A stretch of DNA of 64,000 bases, taken from contig CAWFNX010000005.1 of NCBI GenBank assembly GCA_963817335.1, positions 558,001 to 622,000 on the forward strand, given 5' to 3'. Source of the DNA: AV40 sp963817335. GTDB taxonomy: Bacteria; Verrucomicrobiota; Verrucomicrobiia; Chthoniobacterales; UBA10450. The translations under genes were made by a program, and so were the position numbers. Positions 8,170 to 16,660 of the stretch are shown here, one piece after another. The first letter of the stretch is position 1; each line of letters starts with the position of its first letter. The notes under the pieces were generated by a model, which was not told the DNA's origin, did no database searches, and saw nothing but the letters and a program-made list of their open reading frames with translations.

Positions 8170-9506
8170 TGGCGGGGACTGACGCGTTTGCCGGCGCAAA
8201 AGTAAAGCAGGAAGCCAACCAGCGCGGTTACAATTCCGGCGATGGATTCAACGGTCTGCGAGCGCAACAAATAAATCATCATCCAGATGGTGATCACGGC
8301 GAAAATGAGCGGTGGAATTGGATAAAGCCAGACGCGGTAAGGCCTCGAAATATTCGGACGAGTTACGCGCAGGACGATCACTCCGACAACGGCCAGGAGT
8401 GAGCAGAGAAGTAGCGCAAACTGGATGTATTGCACAACACTTTGAAAGCTCCCCGTCAGCAAAAGTAAATTGACGATTAGTAATTGCGTGATCACTGCAT
8501 TCGCCGGGACGCCCTGGAAGTTCTTGCGTCCAAGGAAACGGAGCAGCCAATGATCCTCACCCATCGACATTGTGACACGCGGACCAATCCAGGTCATGGA
8601 GCTGATCGCCGAGACCAGTCCGAGACAAATGACCGCGCCGACAAGTCTGCCGCCGTTCTCACCAAAAATGTGTTTTCCAGCGATCAGGCCGACTTCCACC
8701 TGATTGCGCATTTCTGATTCCGGGGTGGTGGCGAGAAAAACGCCATTGAGTAACACGTAGGCCACTATCACAACCAATGTTCCGACCAGGAGCGATCGCG
8801 GCACATTTCGCTCCGGTTGTTTCACTTCACTGATGATGTAGCTGGATGCGTTCCATCCGGAGTAGGAGTACATCACCCAGACCAGCGCGACTGCGAACGC
8901 GCCGCTGAAAATCGAAGTCGTGTCTCCGGCGCCGGGGAGGAAACTAATGGGCTGCTTTGGTTGAACAAAAAATCCGGCTCCAATGAGCGTGGCGATCAGC
9001 AGCAGCTTCACAACCGTCCAGACATTTTGGAAGGTGCTGCCACGTCGCAAATCTCTAAAGTGGAAAAGGGCAACGATCCAGACCACGACGAACGAAAAGA
9101 CGACCGGGGAACCGAAATTGAACACGCCGCGGAAATATTTTCCGAACGCCATGGCGGCAAGCGCGACTGGCGCGGCAAAACCAACCGTGGCCGAGACAAA
9201 GCCGGCCATGAATCCAACCGCTGGATGATAAATCTCTGAAAGGAAATGATACTCGCCGCCCGACCGGGGAAGGGCCGCGCTAAGCTCGCCATAGCAAAGC
9301 GCGCCGCAAACGGCCGCGATTCCGCCGACAATCCAAAGCATGATAAGAGGGAATCCCGCCTGAATATCCGCGAGTTGAAATCCCAGGCTGGTGAAGACGC
9401 CGGTACCAATGATGTTTGCGATGACGATTCCACAGGCAGTGTAAAAGCCCACCGTGCCCGGGGACCGCGGCAAATTCGATGCGCTCTCGTCTATCGATTT
9501 GTTCAT
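8166..9506 (-). CDS. APC-superfamily amino acid permease
   Basis: A 446-aa inner-membrane transporter of the amino acid-polyamine-organocation superfamily. About 12 hydrophobic helices are seen. The first helix carries the unwound substrate-binding motif IIGTGVFTSLG (about residues 34-44), followed by GGIAAVCGALCYGELSAALPRSGGEYHFL, typical of LAT/YcaM-like exchangers (shown here in short pieces: GALCYGELSA, PRSGGEYHFL). Substrate is not predictable. It is translationally coupled (ATGA) to the downstream secreted protein and divergent from the ACT-domain gene. Confidence 0.88.
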   Translation of the reverse strand: MNKSIDESASNLPRSPGTVGFYTACGIVIANIIGTGVFTSLGFQLADIQAGFPLIMLWIVGGIAAVCGALCYGELSAALPRSGGEYHFLSEIYHPAVGFMAGFVSATVGFAAPVALAAMAFGKYFRGVFNFGSPVVFSFVVVWIVALFHFRDLRRGSTFQNVWTVVKLLLIATLIGAGFFVQPKQPISFLPGAGDTTSIFSGAFAVALVWVMYSYSGWNASSYIISEVKQPERNVPRSLLVGTLVVIVAYVLLNGVFLATTPESEMRNQVEVGLIAGKHIFGENGGRLVGAVICLGLVSAISSMTWIGPRVTMSMGEDHWLLRFLGRKNFQGVPANAVITQLLIVNLLLLTGSFQSVVQYIQFALLLCSLLAVVGVIVLRVTRPNISRPYRVWLYPIPPLIFAVITIWMMIYLLRSQTVESIAGIVTALVGFLLYFCAGKRVSPRQ

Positions 9507-9621
9507 TGTCGGGTCGACAATGGCATCTACGTAAGCAGTTGGCGAATCTGCGGGAAGGTTTTGAAACGTAGGATTTGTTAGGTTGTCAGGAACCGCCGCT
9601 CAGGGCATTTTTGCATTCAAC

Positions 9622-10035
9622 ATGAAAGCAATCCTCTCCCTGGAAACCACAACGCAACTTGCGGTTTTTCTGGAAAATCGTCCCGGCGCGCTCGCCCGCG
9701 TGTGTGAAGCTTTAGCGAAAGCCGGTATCAACATCCACGCCCTCACCGTCGCCGACACAGTCGATCACGCGGTGGTTCGAATGATTGTCAGCGACCCGAC
9801 AAAAGCGCTGATGCTCTTGGGCGAGTGCGGAGTCCTGGCGTTCGAGAATGATGTGCTGTTCATCGATGCGCCGAATGAACGCGGAGTCCTCTCGAAAATC
9901 GCCGATGCGCTTTCCCGCGTGGAGGTCAACATTGAGTACGCCTATTTCGCCAGTGGGGCCAATTCGCCCAACGGAATCATTGTGCTGCGCCCGTCGAATA
10001 TAGAAAAAGCGCGGCAGGCGTTGAGCGCTCTTTAA
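9622..10035 (+). CDS. Tandem ACT-domain protein
   Basis: A 137-aa cytoplasmic protein made only of two ACT domains, the small ligand-binding modules that usually sense amino acids. Domain 1 starts QLAVFLENRPGALARVCEALAKAG, domain 2 starts DAPNERGVLSKIADALSRV; both show the Gly at the ligand-binding turn (here RPGAL and ERGVL). The frame is open upstream to 9583 but the ATG at 9622 begins directly before the first strand. Stand-alone ACT pairs are often regulators. The neighbouring divergent amino-acid permease suggests a link to amino-acid sensing (inference). Confidence 0.85.
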   Translation: MKAILSLETTTQLAVFLENRPGALARVCEALAKAGINIHALTVADTVDHAVVRMIVSDPTKALMLLGECGVLAFENDVLFIDAPNERGVLSKIADALSRVEVNIEYAYFASGANSPNGIIVLRPSNIEKARQALSAL

Positions 10036-10039
10036 TAAA

Positions 10040-10738
10040 TCAGTCTTGCTCGCGACTGTCCGGGCTGTCCTGCCACTCCCGATGGGCCGCGGCAATCAAC
10101 GGCGCAAGATTGAGGTAAAAGCGGACGACGTAGATCAAGTAACCCGCGAAACCGATGAGTTGGACGCCGATTAGCCACAGGTGCGCGTTATTCCGGACAA
10201 AAATTTCGGGCCAAGTTCGAATGCAGATCGCGCAGGTAACATTGAGAACAAACACGCCGGGCAGCAATAATACCAGATTGAGCCATTGATCTCGTCGTAC
10301 CCGTTCGTAAAGGCGATTACCGGCTTCACCGCTGCTGTCGCGCTGACGCGCATGGATCAGGCGGAGGTCGTAGAAGAATAACACCCAGCCGGCGGCGATG
10401 AAGGCGGCGCCAAATCCAAACCAGTTCGCCGGGTTGGCAAGCTGAGCGAATGATACCGCTTCGACAAGCGCGCAGGCGATGTAAAGAAAGTTGTGTCCGA
10501 ATTCCAGCGGCCAGCGGATCACGGTGATTATGTGCAAGACAGCGCGGGACCAGAAAATAAAAATTACCAGGAGGCCGGCCAGGACGTACGGCCAATAAAT
10601 GAATTTCAGATCTGTGATTGCGTCGCGCGAGCTCTCGATCAAGACCGTCAACGCGACACCCTGAATGATACTGACCAAGGTCAGCTCAATCTCCACGATC
10701 ATGGCATCGAGTTGCGTTCTGCCTGCTGACGCCTTCAT
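10040..10738 (-). CDS. Polytopic membrane protein of unknown function
   Basis: This 232-aa protein has about six hydrophobic helices (for example ISIIQGVALTVLIES, AGLLVIFIFWSRAVLHIITVI, LLLPGVFVLNVTCAI) and no recognisable catalytic motif. Its ATG overlaps the stop of the upstream 10735-13350 gene as ATGA, so the two are translationally coupled. It converges with the ACT protein, leaving a 4-nt gap. No function is proposed. Confidence 0.75.
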   Translation of the reverse strand: MKASAGRTQLDAMIVEIELTLVSIIQGVALTVLIESSRDAITDLKFIYWPYVLAGLLVIFIFWSRAVLHIITVIRWPLEFGHNFLYIACALVEAVSFAQLANPANWFGFGAAFIAAGWVLFFYDLRLIHARQRDSSGEAGNRLYERVRRDQWLNLVLLLPGVFVLNVTCAICIRTWPEIFVRNNAHLWLIGVQLIGFAGYLIYVVRFYLNLAPLIAAAHREWQDSPDSREQD

Positions 10739-13350
10739 GGTCGGTCTGGCGAAGTTGAGCTCGGATCTTGCCGATACGGAGCTAAAATTTCGAGCAACTT
10801 CGATGAACCCGCGGCAAGCGGTTGCAAATCACGAATGGTGTCGGTTGCATTCGGACTTTGCTGAAGAAATGAGAGGGCGACCCGCAATTTTTGTTCGTAA
10901 TCCATCTTTCTCGGCTCAAGCAGGAGAGCGTAGGCAAACTGAGTGGTCGCGATGGCAAACTCCCCAAACTGTCCGGCGGCCAAACCAACACGGTAATGCA
11001 AATCGGCGTCAAACGGGCTTATTGCCAGGGCGTCCCGGCCCGTGGCGATCGTTTCCTCTTTACGTTGAAGTTCGCGATTGAGAGCTAGAGCAAGATCGTG
11101 TGCGCGCGGGTTTTCAGGCATCAGTTGCAAGGCATGACGCGCTTCAATTAATGCGCTGCCCAGATCGCCGCGCTTGCCTAGGCAGACCGCCAACTGGAAG
11201 TGACAATCGCCATTGTTCGGATTCACCTGAAGGCAGCGCTCGCATTCCGCGCTCGCTTTTTGCGATTCGCCTATTTCATCCAGTACGGCAGCGAGAACGT
11301 ACGATGCGCTTCCGTTCCCCGGATCGGTTTTAGCCGCTTCGGTTGCCTCGACCAGCGCACGATCAAGCTGCGATTGCGCGCTTAATCGCAGCGTCGCGTA
11401 AATGTGTTGTTCGGGCGACCGTCGGATCCAAACTGACGCGCAGTTGTTGATCGCCACGAAAATAAGTGCGACGAACAACCCGAGCCGCAGGACCCGAGAA
11501 CTTCTCGTGAAAGTATTCCAGCCGAGTGTGGCGAATGCGCAGAACGGTACGAGCGCGGCCAACCCGTAAAACGCCTTCACCTGCGCGTAGGAAGGAACTT
11601 TAAGGGTCATGAAAATAAGCGCGACAACTACCGCCGTCGCTAATCCAATCATAAGGAACCATTCCGGTGATCTTTGCCTAACGAACCGTAACAGGGCAAT
11701 GGCAGCGCCGGCGATTACAAGAAAAGTTGGCAAGAGCGCGAGCCAATAGCCTCCAACCATCAAATTGTAATTCCAGGGCGTGCGGGAAAGAACGCCAGAC
11801 AGTCCGCCGCCAAGACTCTCGCCCCAAAGGGTGGAGTAAATTCCGTCGGCGAATCCGTTGAAGCCGCTGAACATTGGAGCAATGAGCGCCTGGCCAAAAC
11901 GCAAGTAATCGCCGGCGGTGTGAAAACCCGGGTCCTGCCACAACGGGAATCCGAGAGTCGGATCCCAGTTGCCAACAATTGGCGATCCGAAATGTCGCCA
12001 AATTCGAAGGTAGTGCCAGCCGCAAACGATCAACGCAGCGGCGACTGGGGATCCCAACGTGCGAAGCCAATCCGAAGCGTCGGCCCGTTGTTGCCAGAGT
12101 CTGATCGCGAACGCTCCGACCAGCGGCGGAAACAATAACAGGCCCGTTGCTTTTGCCAACATCGCCGCACCCAGGCAAGCTCCGAGCGACAGTAAGTGCC
12201 AAACCGAGGCGCGTTTCACTGTGAGCGCGCGCAATCCCAAATAAATCGAGGCGCTCGCGAGGGTGGCGGCCAGCGTTTCGTTCGTCACATAATGCGACAG
12301 ATAGAGTTGCATCGGCAGAAACGCGGCGGTGATCAAACCAATTAGCTGAGCGACCGCCTGCCGGGGAAACAACAGCCTAACACTGAGAAAAACGAAAATG
12401 AAATTGGCGATGCCGAAGAGCATGGTAAGTGCGCGAAGCAGGTGAACGGCAGCGGCATCGACGGTGGAAAGGTGAAAGGCCGACAGGACGACGGCCGAGA
12501 GCGCGTAGTAAAGGGGAGGTTGAAACATTTCATAGCCCTGATTGGGCAGGGGGAGGGCGTGGCGTTCCTGGACGTACTTAATATAGGCGAGGTGGTCTTT
12601 GGAATCGTAGCCGCTTACAAACGGCAGCATCGTTGTGTTGTTCCAGAAGAGCGCGAACCAAATCGCAATGCAGGCGCCGAGCAAAATGAACATCTGGGCG
12701 CAGGAAAGATCAGCGTTCGGTGAAGAGATCCAGCGGAAGATCGCGATTGCCAGGCAAGTTGCGACGAGCGCAAAGATCAACCATTTCAGCCAAACTCTTG
12801 GAGGGACGTCCGAAATCCTCTCCCCGCCAAACAGAAAACTTCCCGGACGTGGACTGCGCGGAATAGCGGCCAGAGCGCAGTTTTGCCAAGAAGAGCCGGC
12901 AATCGACGCTTCCCATTTGGCGTCGGTCCGCAATGTGAATGAGCCAGCACTCAGTACCAGCCAGAGCGCGGGGGGCGCGTCGTTGTTAAAAACTCGCGCG
13001 TCGATTCTATTTTCGCCGGGCCGCAGGAACTTGGACACATCCAGGATCGACGTTTCTTTCCAATTTCGGACGAAACTTAGCGGAACGGTTTCGCCATTTA
13101 TTTTTAATTCGAGGCGCTTCGCGGCCCGAAGCTCCAAGCGCGCATTTTGGAGTTGCGAATCGAGAGTAAAGTCTCGGCGAAATGTCGCATCCAACCAGGC
13201 CACGGGATGGGACCGTGGGTCGATCGGCGCTGGGAAGAGGATCCAATCGCTTTGTCCGTCGTGGGGCAGAAAATTGACCTTCGGATCGCTGTAACATTTC
13301 CAAGTGAGCCAGCCGAATGCGACAGCGGCTGTGGCGATGATTGCAACAAG
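10735..13350 (-). CDS. Large membrane glycosyltransferase-like (GT39/PMT-like) protein with C-terminal TPRs; start unresolved
   Basis: An ~870-aa integral membrane protein. After a first N-terminal membrane helix comes a ~170-residue extracytoplasmic beta-rich segment, then about 10 helices with the GT39-like pattern GYDSKDHLAYIKYVQE...QPPLYYAL, and finally TPRs (LQVNPNNGDCHFQLA, LQLMPENPRAHDLA, LAISPFDADLHYRVG). This suggests a lipid-linked sugar transferase or a structural relative. The open frame extends into tRNA-Arg to a GTG at 13428, but those residues are tRNA read as protein. No ATG, GTG or TTG occurs between the tRNA and the first helix, so the start drawn at the tRNA edge is provisional. 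It is coupled to the downstream membrane gene by an ATGA overlap. Confidence 0.75.
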   Translation of the reverse strand, partial: LVAIIATAAVAFGWLTWKCYSDPKVNFLPHDGQSDWILFPAPIDPRSHPVAWLDATFRRDFTLDSQLQNARLELRAAKRLELKINGETVPLSFVRNWKETSILDVSKFLRPGENRIDARVFNNDAPPALWLVLSAGSFTLRTDAKWEASIAGSSWQNCALAAIPRSPRPGSFLFGGERISDVPPRVWLKWLIFALVATCLAIAIFRWISSPNADLSCAQMFILLGACIAIWFALFWNNTTMLPFVSGYDSKDHLAYIKYVQERHALPLPNQGYEMFQPPLYYALSAVVLSAFHLSTVDAAAVHLLRALTMLFGIANFIFVFLSVRLLFPRQAVAQLIGLITAAFLPMQLYLSHYVTNETLAATLASASIYLGLRALTVKRASVWHLLSLGACLGAAMLAKATGLLLFPPLVGAFAIRLWQQRADASDWLRTLGSPVAAALIVCGWHYLRIWRHFGSPIVGNWDPTLGFPLWQDPGFHTAGDYLRFGQALIAPMFSGFNGFADGIYSTLWGESLGGGLSGVLSRTPWNYNLMVGGYWLALLPTFLVIAGAAIALLRFVRQRSPEWFLMIGLATAVVVALIFMTLKVPSYAQVKAFYGLAALVPFCAFATLGWNTFTRSSRVLRLGLFVALIFVAINNCASVWIRRSPEQHIYATLRLSAQSQLDRALVEATEAAKTDPGNGSASYVLAAVLDEIGESQKASAECERCLQVNPNNGDCHFQLAVCLGKRGDLGSALIEARHALQLMPENPRAHDLALALNRELQRKEETIATGRDALAISPFDADLHYRVGLAAGQFGEFAIATTQFAYALLLEPRKMDYEQKLRVALSFLQQSPNATDTIRDLQPLAAGSSKLLEILAPYRQDPSSTSPDRP

Positions 13351-13354
13351 AGTG

Positions 13355-13428
13355 CGTGCCTGGAGGGATTTGAACCCCCAACCTTCTGATCCGAAGTCAG
13401 ATGCTCTATCCAGTTGAGCTACAGACAC
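13355..13428 (-). tRNA. tRNA-Arg (anticodon TCG)
   Basis: Folds as a full cloverleaf. The acceptor stem pairs GTGTCTG with CAGGCAC, the anticodon stem pairs TCTGA with TCAGA around loop CTTCGGA, and the T-loop is TTCAAAT. The anticodon TCG gives Arg (CGN). The 3' CCA is not encoded. The downstream protein gene begins directly at its 3' side. Confidence 0.96.
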
Positions 13429-13436
13429 GTTGCGGA

Positions 13437-13525
13437 AGTGAGAAGTGAATAGTGACCAGTGATCAGCTCGAAAACAATTCGCTATTCTGATTCGTGCTTG
13501 TCACTTGTCACCGGTCACTGGTCAC
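13437..13525. repeat. Fold-back 7-nt word repeat between two tRNAs
   Basis: Left arm 13437-13464 is four heptamers (AGTGAGA, AGTGAAT, AGTGACC, AGTGATC). Right arm 13498-13525 is four heptamers on the complementary word (TTGTCAC, TTGTCAC, CGGTCAC, TGGTCAC). A 33-nt AT-richer spacer separates them. The two arms can pair imperfectly, with AGTGACCAGTGA fully complementary to TCACTGGTCACT. It lies in the tRNA-His to tRNA-Arg spacer. Confidence 0.85.
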
Positions 13526-13532
13526 TAAAAAA

Positions 13533-13608
13533 TGGGGTGGTCGACGGGACTCGAACCCGCAACAACCAGAACCACAATCTGGGGCTCTACCATTGAGCTA
13601 CGACCACC
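13533..13608 (-). tRNA. tRNA-His (anticodon GTG)
   Basis: Complete cloverleaf with acceptor GTGGTCG paired to CGACCAC, the extra 5' G (position -1) opposite C73 typical of tRNA-His, anticodon stem CCAGA/TCTGG around TTGTGGT, and T-loop TTCGAGT. The 3' CCA is encoded, unlike in the adjacent tRNA-Arg. Both tRNAs read leftwards and may share a transcript. Confidence 0.96.
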
Positions 13609-13764
13609 ATGGCGGATTCAGATTCTAGTTTTTACACGCCCGATTGCAAACGCCGGCAGAAGGTCGCCCGCGTGGCACAATCTCCGCTTCTTATCAAATT
13701 GATGCCCCATCGTTTCGTTGCAACCCACGCCCCGTTTGTTATCATCCGCGCCCTGCGCCGTGCG

Positions 13765-15912
13765 ATGAAAACTGGCTGGATCCTCCTTGCTTCTGTGGTC
13801 TTTTGGACCGCGTCGCCTGCTTTGCTCGGTCAGGCCGACGATCCCAGCGAAACTTTTCTCAAGGCGTACATGACCGACCAGCAGGGCGAAAAACTGGAGC
13901 ACGAAAACCAGTTTAGGGCCGCTCTCGATAAATATCGCTTCGCGGGAACGCTGCTGGACCAGTTGCGCAAGGCCCATCCGGATTGGCAGCCGGCCATTGT
14001 CGAATATCGCGGCCGTAAAGTGAGCGAAAGCATTCTGCGCGTCCAGGACAAGACAGGAACGCAGGAGAGTCTGGCAGCGTCGTCTGCAGCGGCCCCGGAG
14101 GTTGCGGTCGCGCCGCCACAAAATTCGCCACCTCCAGTTCAAATCACCAAACAAAAGGTTGTTCCGAGTCAGCCGGCCGCGCCGGTTTCGAAGGAAGTGC
14201 CCACCAGTACGCCAAACGAAGTCGCGATCGAGCAGGCAACAAAAAAGCTCCGCGATCGAGTCGATCAGTTGGAATCCGAATTGCAGAAATCTCGCACGGC
14301 GATGACCGCGGCCGAAACGGAAAAGCAATCATTGAACAGCCGACTCGATGAAACGAAATCGAAGCTCGATAACGCTCAAGATGATCTTGATAAGGCGAAG
14401 ACTGCGGAAGAACAGGTCCGGGATCAGCTAACTCGAGCGCAGGCTTCGTTGAAGAAAACTGCGGAGGCGGGTTCAAAAGATAACAAGGCTCAGGAAGCCT
14501 TAAAATCCGAGATTGCGGAGTTGAAGAAAGCGCTCAGCTCGGCCCAACAAGGACGCAGCGTTGCCGAAAAAGAACGGGACGACGCGAACGTGAAGGTAAC
14601 CTCGGCCGAACAACGACGCGCCACCGCGGAAAAAGACCGCGATGACGCGGTAGCCCAGGTAAAAGGCCTAAAAGACACCCAACAGCGGGTTGAAGTGCTT
14701 GTGACCGAGAATTCCACTTTGAAGCAGAAACTCGCCGACGCGGAAAAAACCGTTCGCGAGATTAGCGAAGATAAGCCGAAGAAGGAAAAGGAGCTGGCTG
14801 ACGTTAAGAAACAGATCGGCGACCTCCAGACGCAATTGGCGGCGAGTCAGAAGCAGAACAAAGATTACCAAGTCACCCTCACGCAACTGCGTTCGCAGCT
14901 CGACGACGCGGGCAAACAGCTCGAGCAAGTTAAGCTGGTCGGGGCGACGCCCGAGGAGACCGCCAAGTTGACCAAGGAAAACGAGATGCTGCGCAACATC
15001 ATCGTTCGCGAGCGTCAGGAAGAAGCCCGGCGCGATCAGGCGAAAAAGCTGATGCTGGCCGAGTTCGATAAATTGCAGATCAAATCCGTAACCTTGACCG
15101 AGCAGATCCAACTACTGGCCCAACCCGTCACTCGATTAACTACTGACGAACTTGCGTTGCTTCGACAACCGGTTGTTTCGATATCAGACGACAACCCCGG
15201 CGCGGTCAAAGCGAGCTTCACCTTCGCTAAAAACACCACCAAACCTTCGGCTTCAACCCCACCGTCCTCCCCAACGGTCGATAAAACGATGTCGACCGAC
15301 GCGGCGATCCAAGGACCGCCCGAGTACACGATCCCGGCGATCTTTAAACCGAACGTTCCGCCGGAGGTGGTCGATCTTGCCTGGCAGGCCAAGCAGAGTT
15401 TCGACAAGGGCAAATACCACACTGCCGAAAAGATTTATCAGGAGATGCTGACCAAGACGCCAAACAACCTGTATTCGCTGTCCAACCTGGGCGTGGTTTA
15501 TTTCCGCACCGGAAAACTCAAAGCGGCGGAGTTGACGTTGAAAAAGGCGGTGGCTCTGTCGCCGAATGACGAATTTACCCACACCACGCTCGGCATTGTT
15601 TTCTATCGCCAGGCGAAATTTGACAGCGCGCTCACTGAGTTGACGAAATCACTCGGCATCAACCCGAAAAGCGCGACCGCGCATAATTACCTCGGCATCA
15701 CCGCAAGCCAGAAAGGTTGGCAGGAAGCGGCGGAAAAGGAATTGCTCGAGGCAATCAGAGAAAATCCAAACTACGCTGACGCCCATTTTAATCTGGCGGT
15801 GATTTACGCGACCTCATCGCCGCCGGCGCGGGAACAGGCGAAAGAGCAGTATACCCTGGCGACAAAGCTTGGCGCTGATCCAGATCCGTCGCTCGAGAAA
15901 CTATTGCATTAG
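13765..15912 (+). CDS. Secreted coiled-coil and TPR protein
   Basis: A ~715-aa exported protein. A signal peptide (WILLASVVFWTASPALLGQ) is followed by a Pro/Val/Ala-rich stretch, a very long heptad coiled coil (~155-470, rich in Lys/Glu/Gln/Ala), a linker, and C-terminal TPRs (~560-715: LYSLSNLGVVYFRTGKLKAAE, FTHTTLGIVFYRQAKFDSAL, ATAHNYLGITASQKGWQEAAE, ADAHFNLAVIYATSSPPARE, each helix pair shown partly). Its role is probably structural or scaffolding in the envelope; no enzymatic motif is seen. The open frame upstream to 13609 runs from the tRNA-His edge and lacks a signal peptide, so the ATG at 13765 is preferred. Confidence 0.83.
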   Translation: MKTGWILLASVVFWTASPALLGQADDPSETFLKAYMTDQQGEKLEHENQFRAALDKYRFAGTLLDQLRKAHPDWQPAIVEYRGRKVSESILRVQDKTGTQESLAASSAAAPEVAVAPPQNSPPPVQITKQKVVPSQPAAPVSKEVPTSTPNEVAIEQATKKLRDRVDQLESELQKSRTAMTAAETEKQSLNSRLDETKSKLDNAQDDLDKAKTAEEQVRDQLTRAQASLKKTAEAGSKDNKAQEALKSEIAELKKALSSAQQGRSVAEKERDDANVKVTSAEQRRATAEKDRDDAVAQVKGLKDTQQRVEVLVTENSTLKQKLADAEKTVREISEDKPKKEKELADVKKQIGDLQTQLAASQKQNKDYQVTLTQLRSQLDDAGKQLEQVKLVGATPEETAKLTKENEMLRNIIVRERQEEARRDQAKKLMLAEFDKLQIKSVTLTEQIQLLAQPVTRLTTDELALLRQPVVSISDDNPGAVKASFTFAKNTTKPSASTPPSSPTVDKTMSTDAAIQGPPEYTIPAIFKPNVPPEVVDLAWQAKQSFDKGKYHTAEKIYQEMLTKTPNNLYSLSNLGVVYFRTGKLKAAELTLKKAVALSPNDEFTHTTLGIVFYRQAKFDSALTELTKSLGINPKSATAHNYLGITASQKGWQEAAEKELLEAIRENPNYADAHFNLAVIYATSSPPAREQAKEQYTLATKLGADPDPSLEKLLH

Positions 15913-15950
15913 CTGTAGCGGCGGTCTGTGACCGTCGCATATTTCGGCGG
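15913..15950. repeat. Short palindromic repeat (GTAGCGG family)
   Basis: The segment begins CTGTAGCGGCGGTC and contains CGGCGGTC-tgt-GACCGTCG, a small hairpin. A related GTAGCGG...CCGCTAC element lies at 25122-25190. It fills the gap between the TPR gene and the DUF2071 gene. Confidence 0.5.
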
Positions 15951-16660
15951 TGCGACCCTTTCTCACCGCGAACTGGCGATACCTCGCCGTGCTCAACTTC
16001 GTTGTCGATCCGAAGGTCCTTGCGCCCCTAGTCCCAGCGGGAACCGAGATCGACTTCGAGAATGGCGAAACATTTCTTAGTGTTGTCGGTTTTTTATTTC
16101 TCGATACCCGCCTTTTTGGTTTGCCGATTCCTTTGCATCGCGATTTCGAGGAAGTGAATCTGCGATTTTATGTTCGGAAGAAATCGGCGGACACCTGGCG
16201 TCGGGGTGTCGTTTTTGTTCGCGAACTTGTACCGCGCCGGGCAATCGCGATCGTTGCGCGGACTTTTTACGGCGAAAATTACGTCGCCCTGCCGATGAAG
16301 CATGAGATCGATCATGTCGACGGCAAATTAAGCGTAGAGTATTCCTGGCGCCGGGGTCGAAAGTGGGAATCGCTGAAAATGAGCGGGATCGGCGAACCAC
16401 AAACAATTCCAGCCGGGACCCATGCCGACTTCATCACCGAACATTATTGGGGGTACACGAAGATCCGGAGCGGATGCAGTGAATACCGAGTTGAGCATCC
16501 GCGGTGGAAAATCTGGAACGCGGACGCTTTTGAATTCAAGGCCGACGTCGGCACACTTTACGGCGAACAATTCGTCCAACCGCTGGCCGCATCTCCTCAT
16601 TCCGCCTTCATCGCGGACGGCTCGCCAATCCAGGTGCTACTTCGCGAGCAGCTGGCGTAG
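15950..16660 (+). CDS. DUF2071 (YqjF-like) protein
   Basis: A 236-aa protein of the DUF2071/YqjF family, cytoplasmic and of unknown biochemical function. It carries the family's opening PFLTANWRYLAVLNF, a VGFLFLDTRLFGLPIP segment, LRFYVR and the later WGYTKI block. The start is a GTG. The last 24 nt overlap the convergent acnA end. Confidence 0.85.
   Translation: MRPFLTANWRYLAVLNFVVDPKVLAPLVPAGTEIDFENGETFLSVVGFLFLDTRLFGLPIPLHRDFEEVNLRFYVRKKSADTWRRGVVFVRELVPRRAIAIVARTFYGENYVALPMKHEIDHVDGKLSVEYSWRRGRKWESLKMSGIGEPQTIPAGTHADFITEHYWGYTKIRSGCSEYRVEHPRWKIWNADAFEFKADVGTLYGEQFVQPLAASPHSAFIADGSPIQVLLREQLA

Noticed and set aside
13355..13428. N-terminal extension of the large membrane protein into the tRNA region
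   Set aside because: These residues are exactly the tRNA-Arg cloverleaf read in one frame, a known annotation artefact; the tRNA is well supported.
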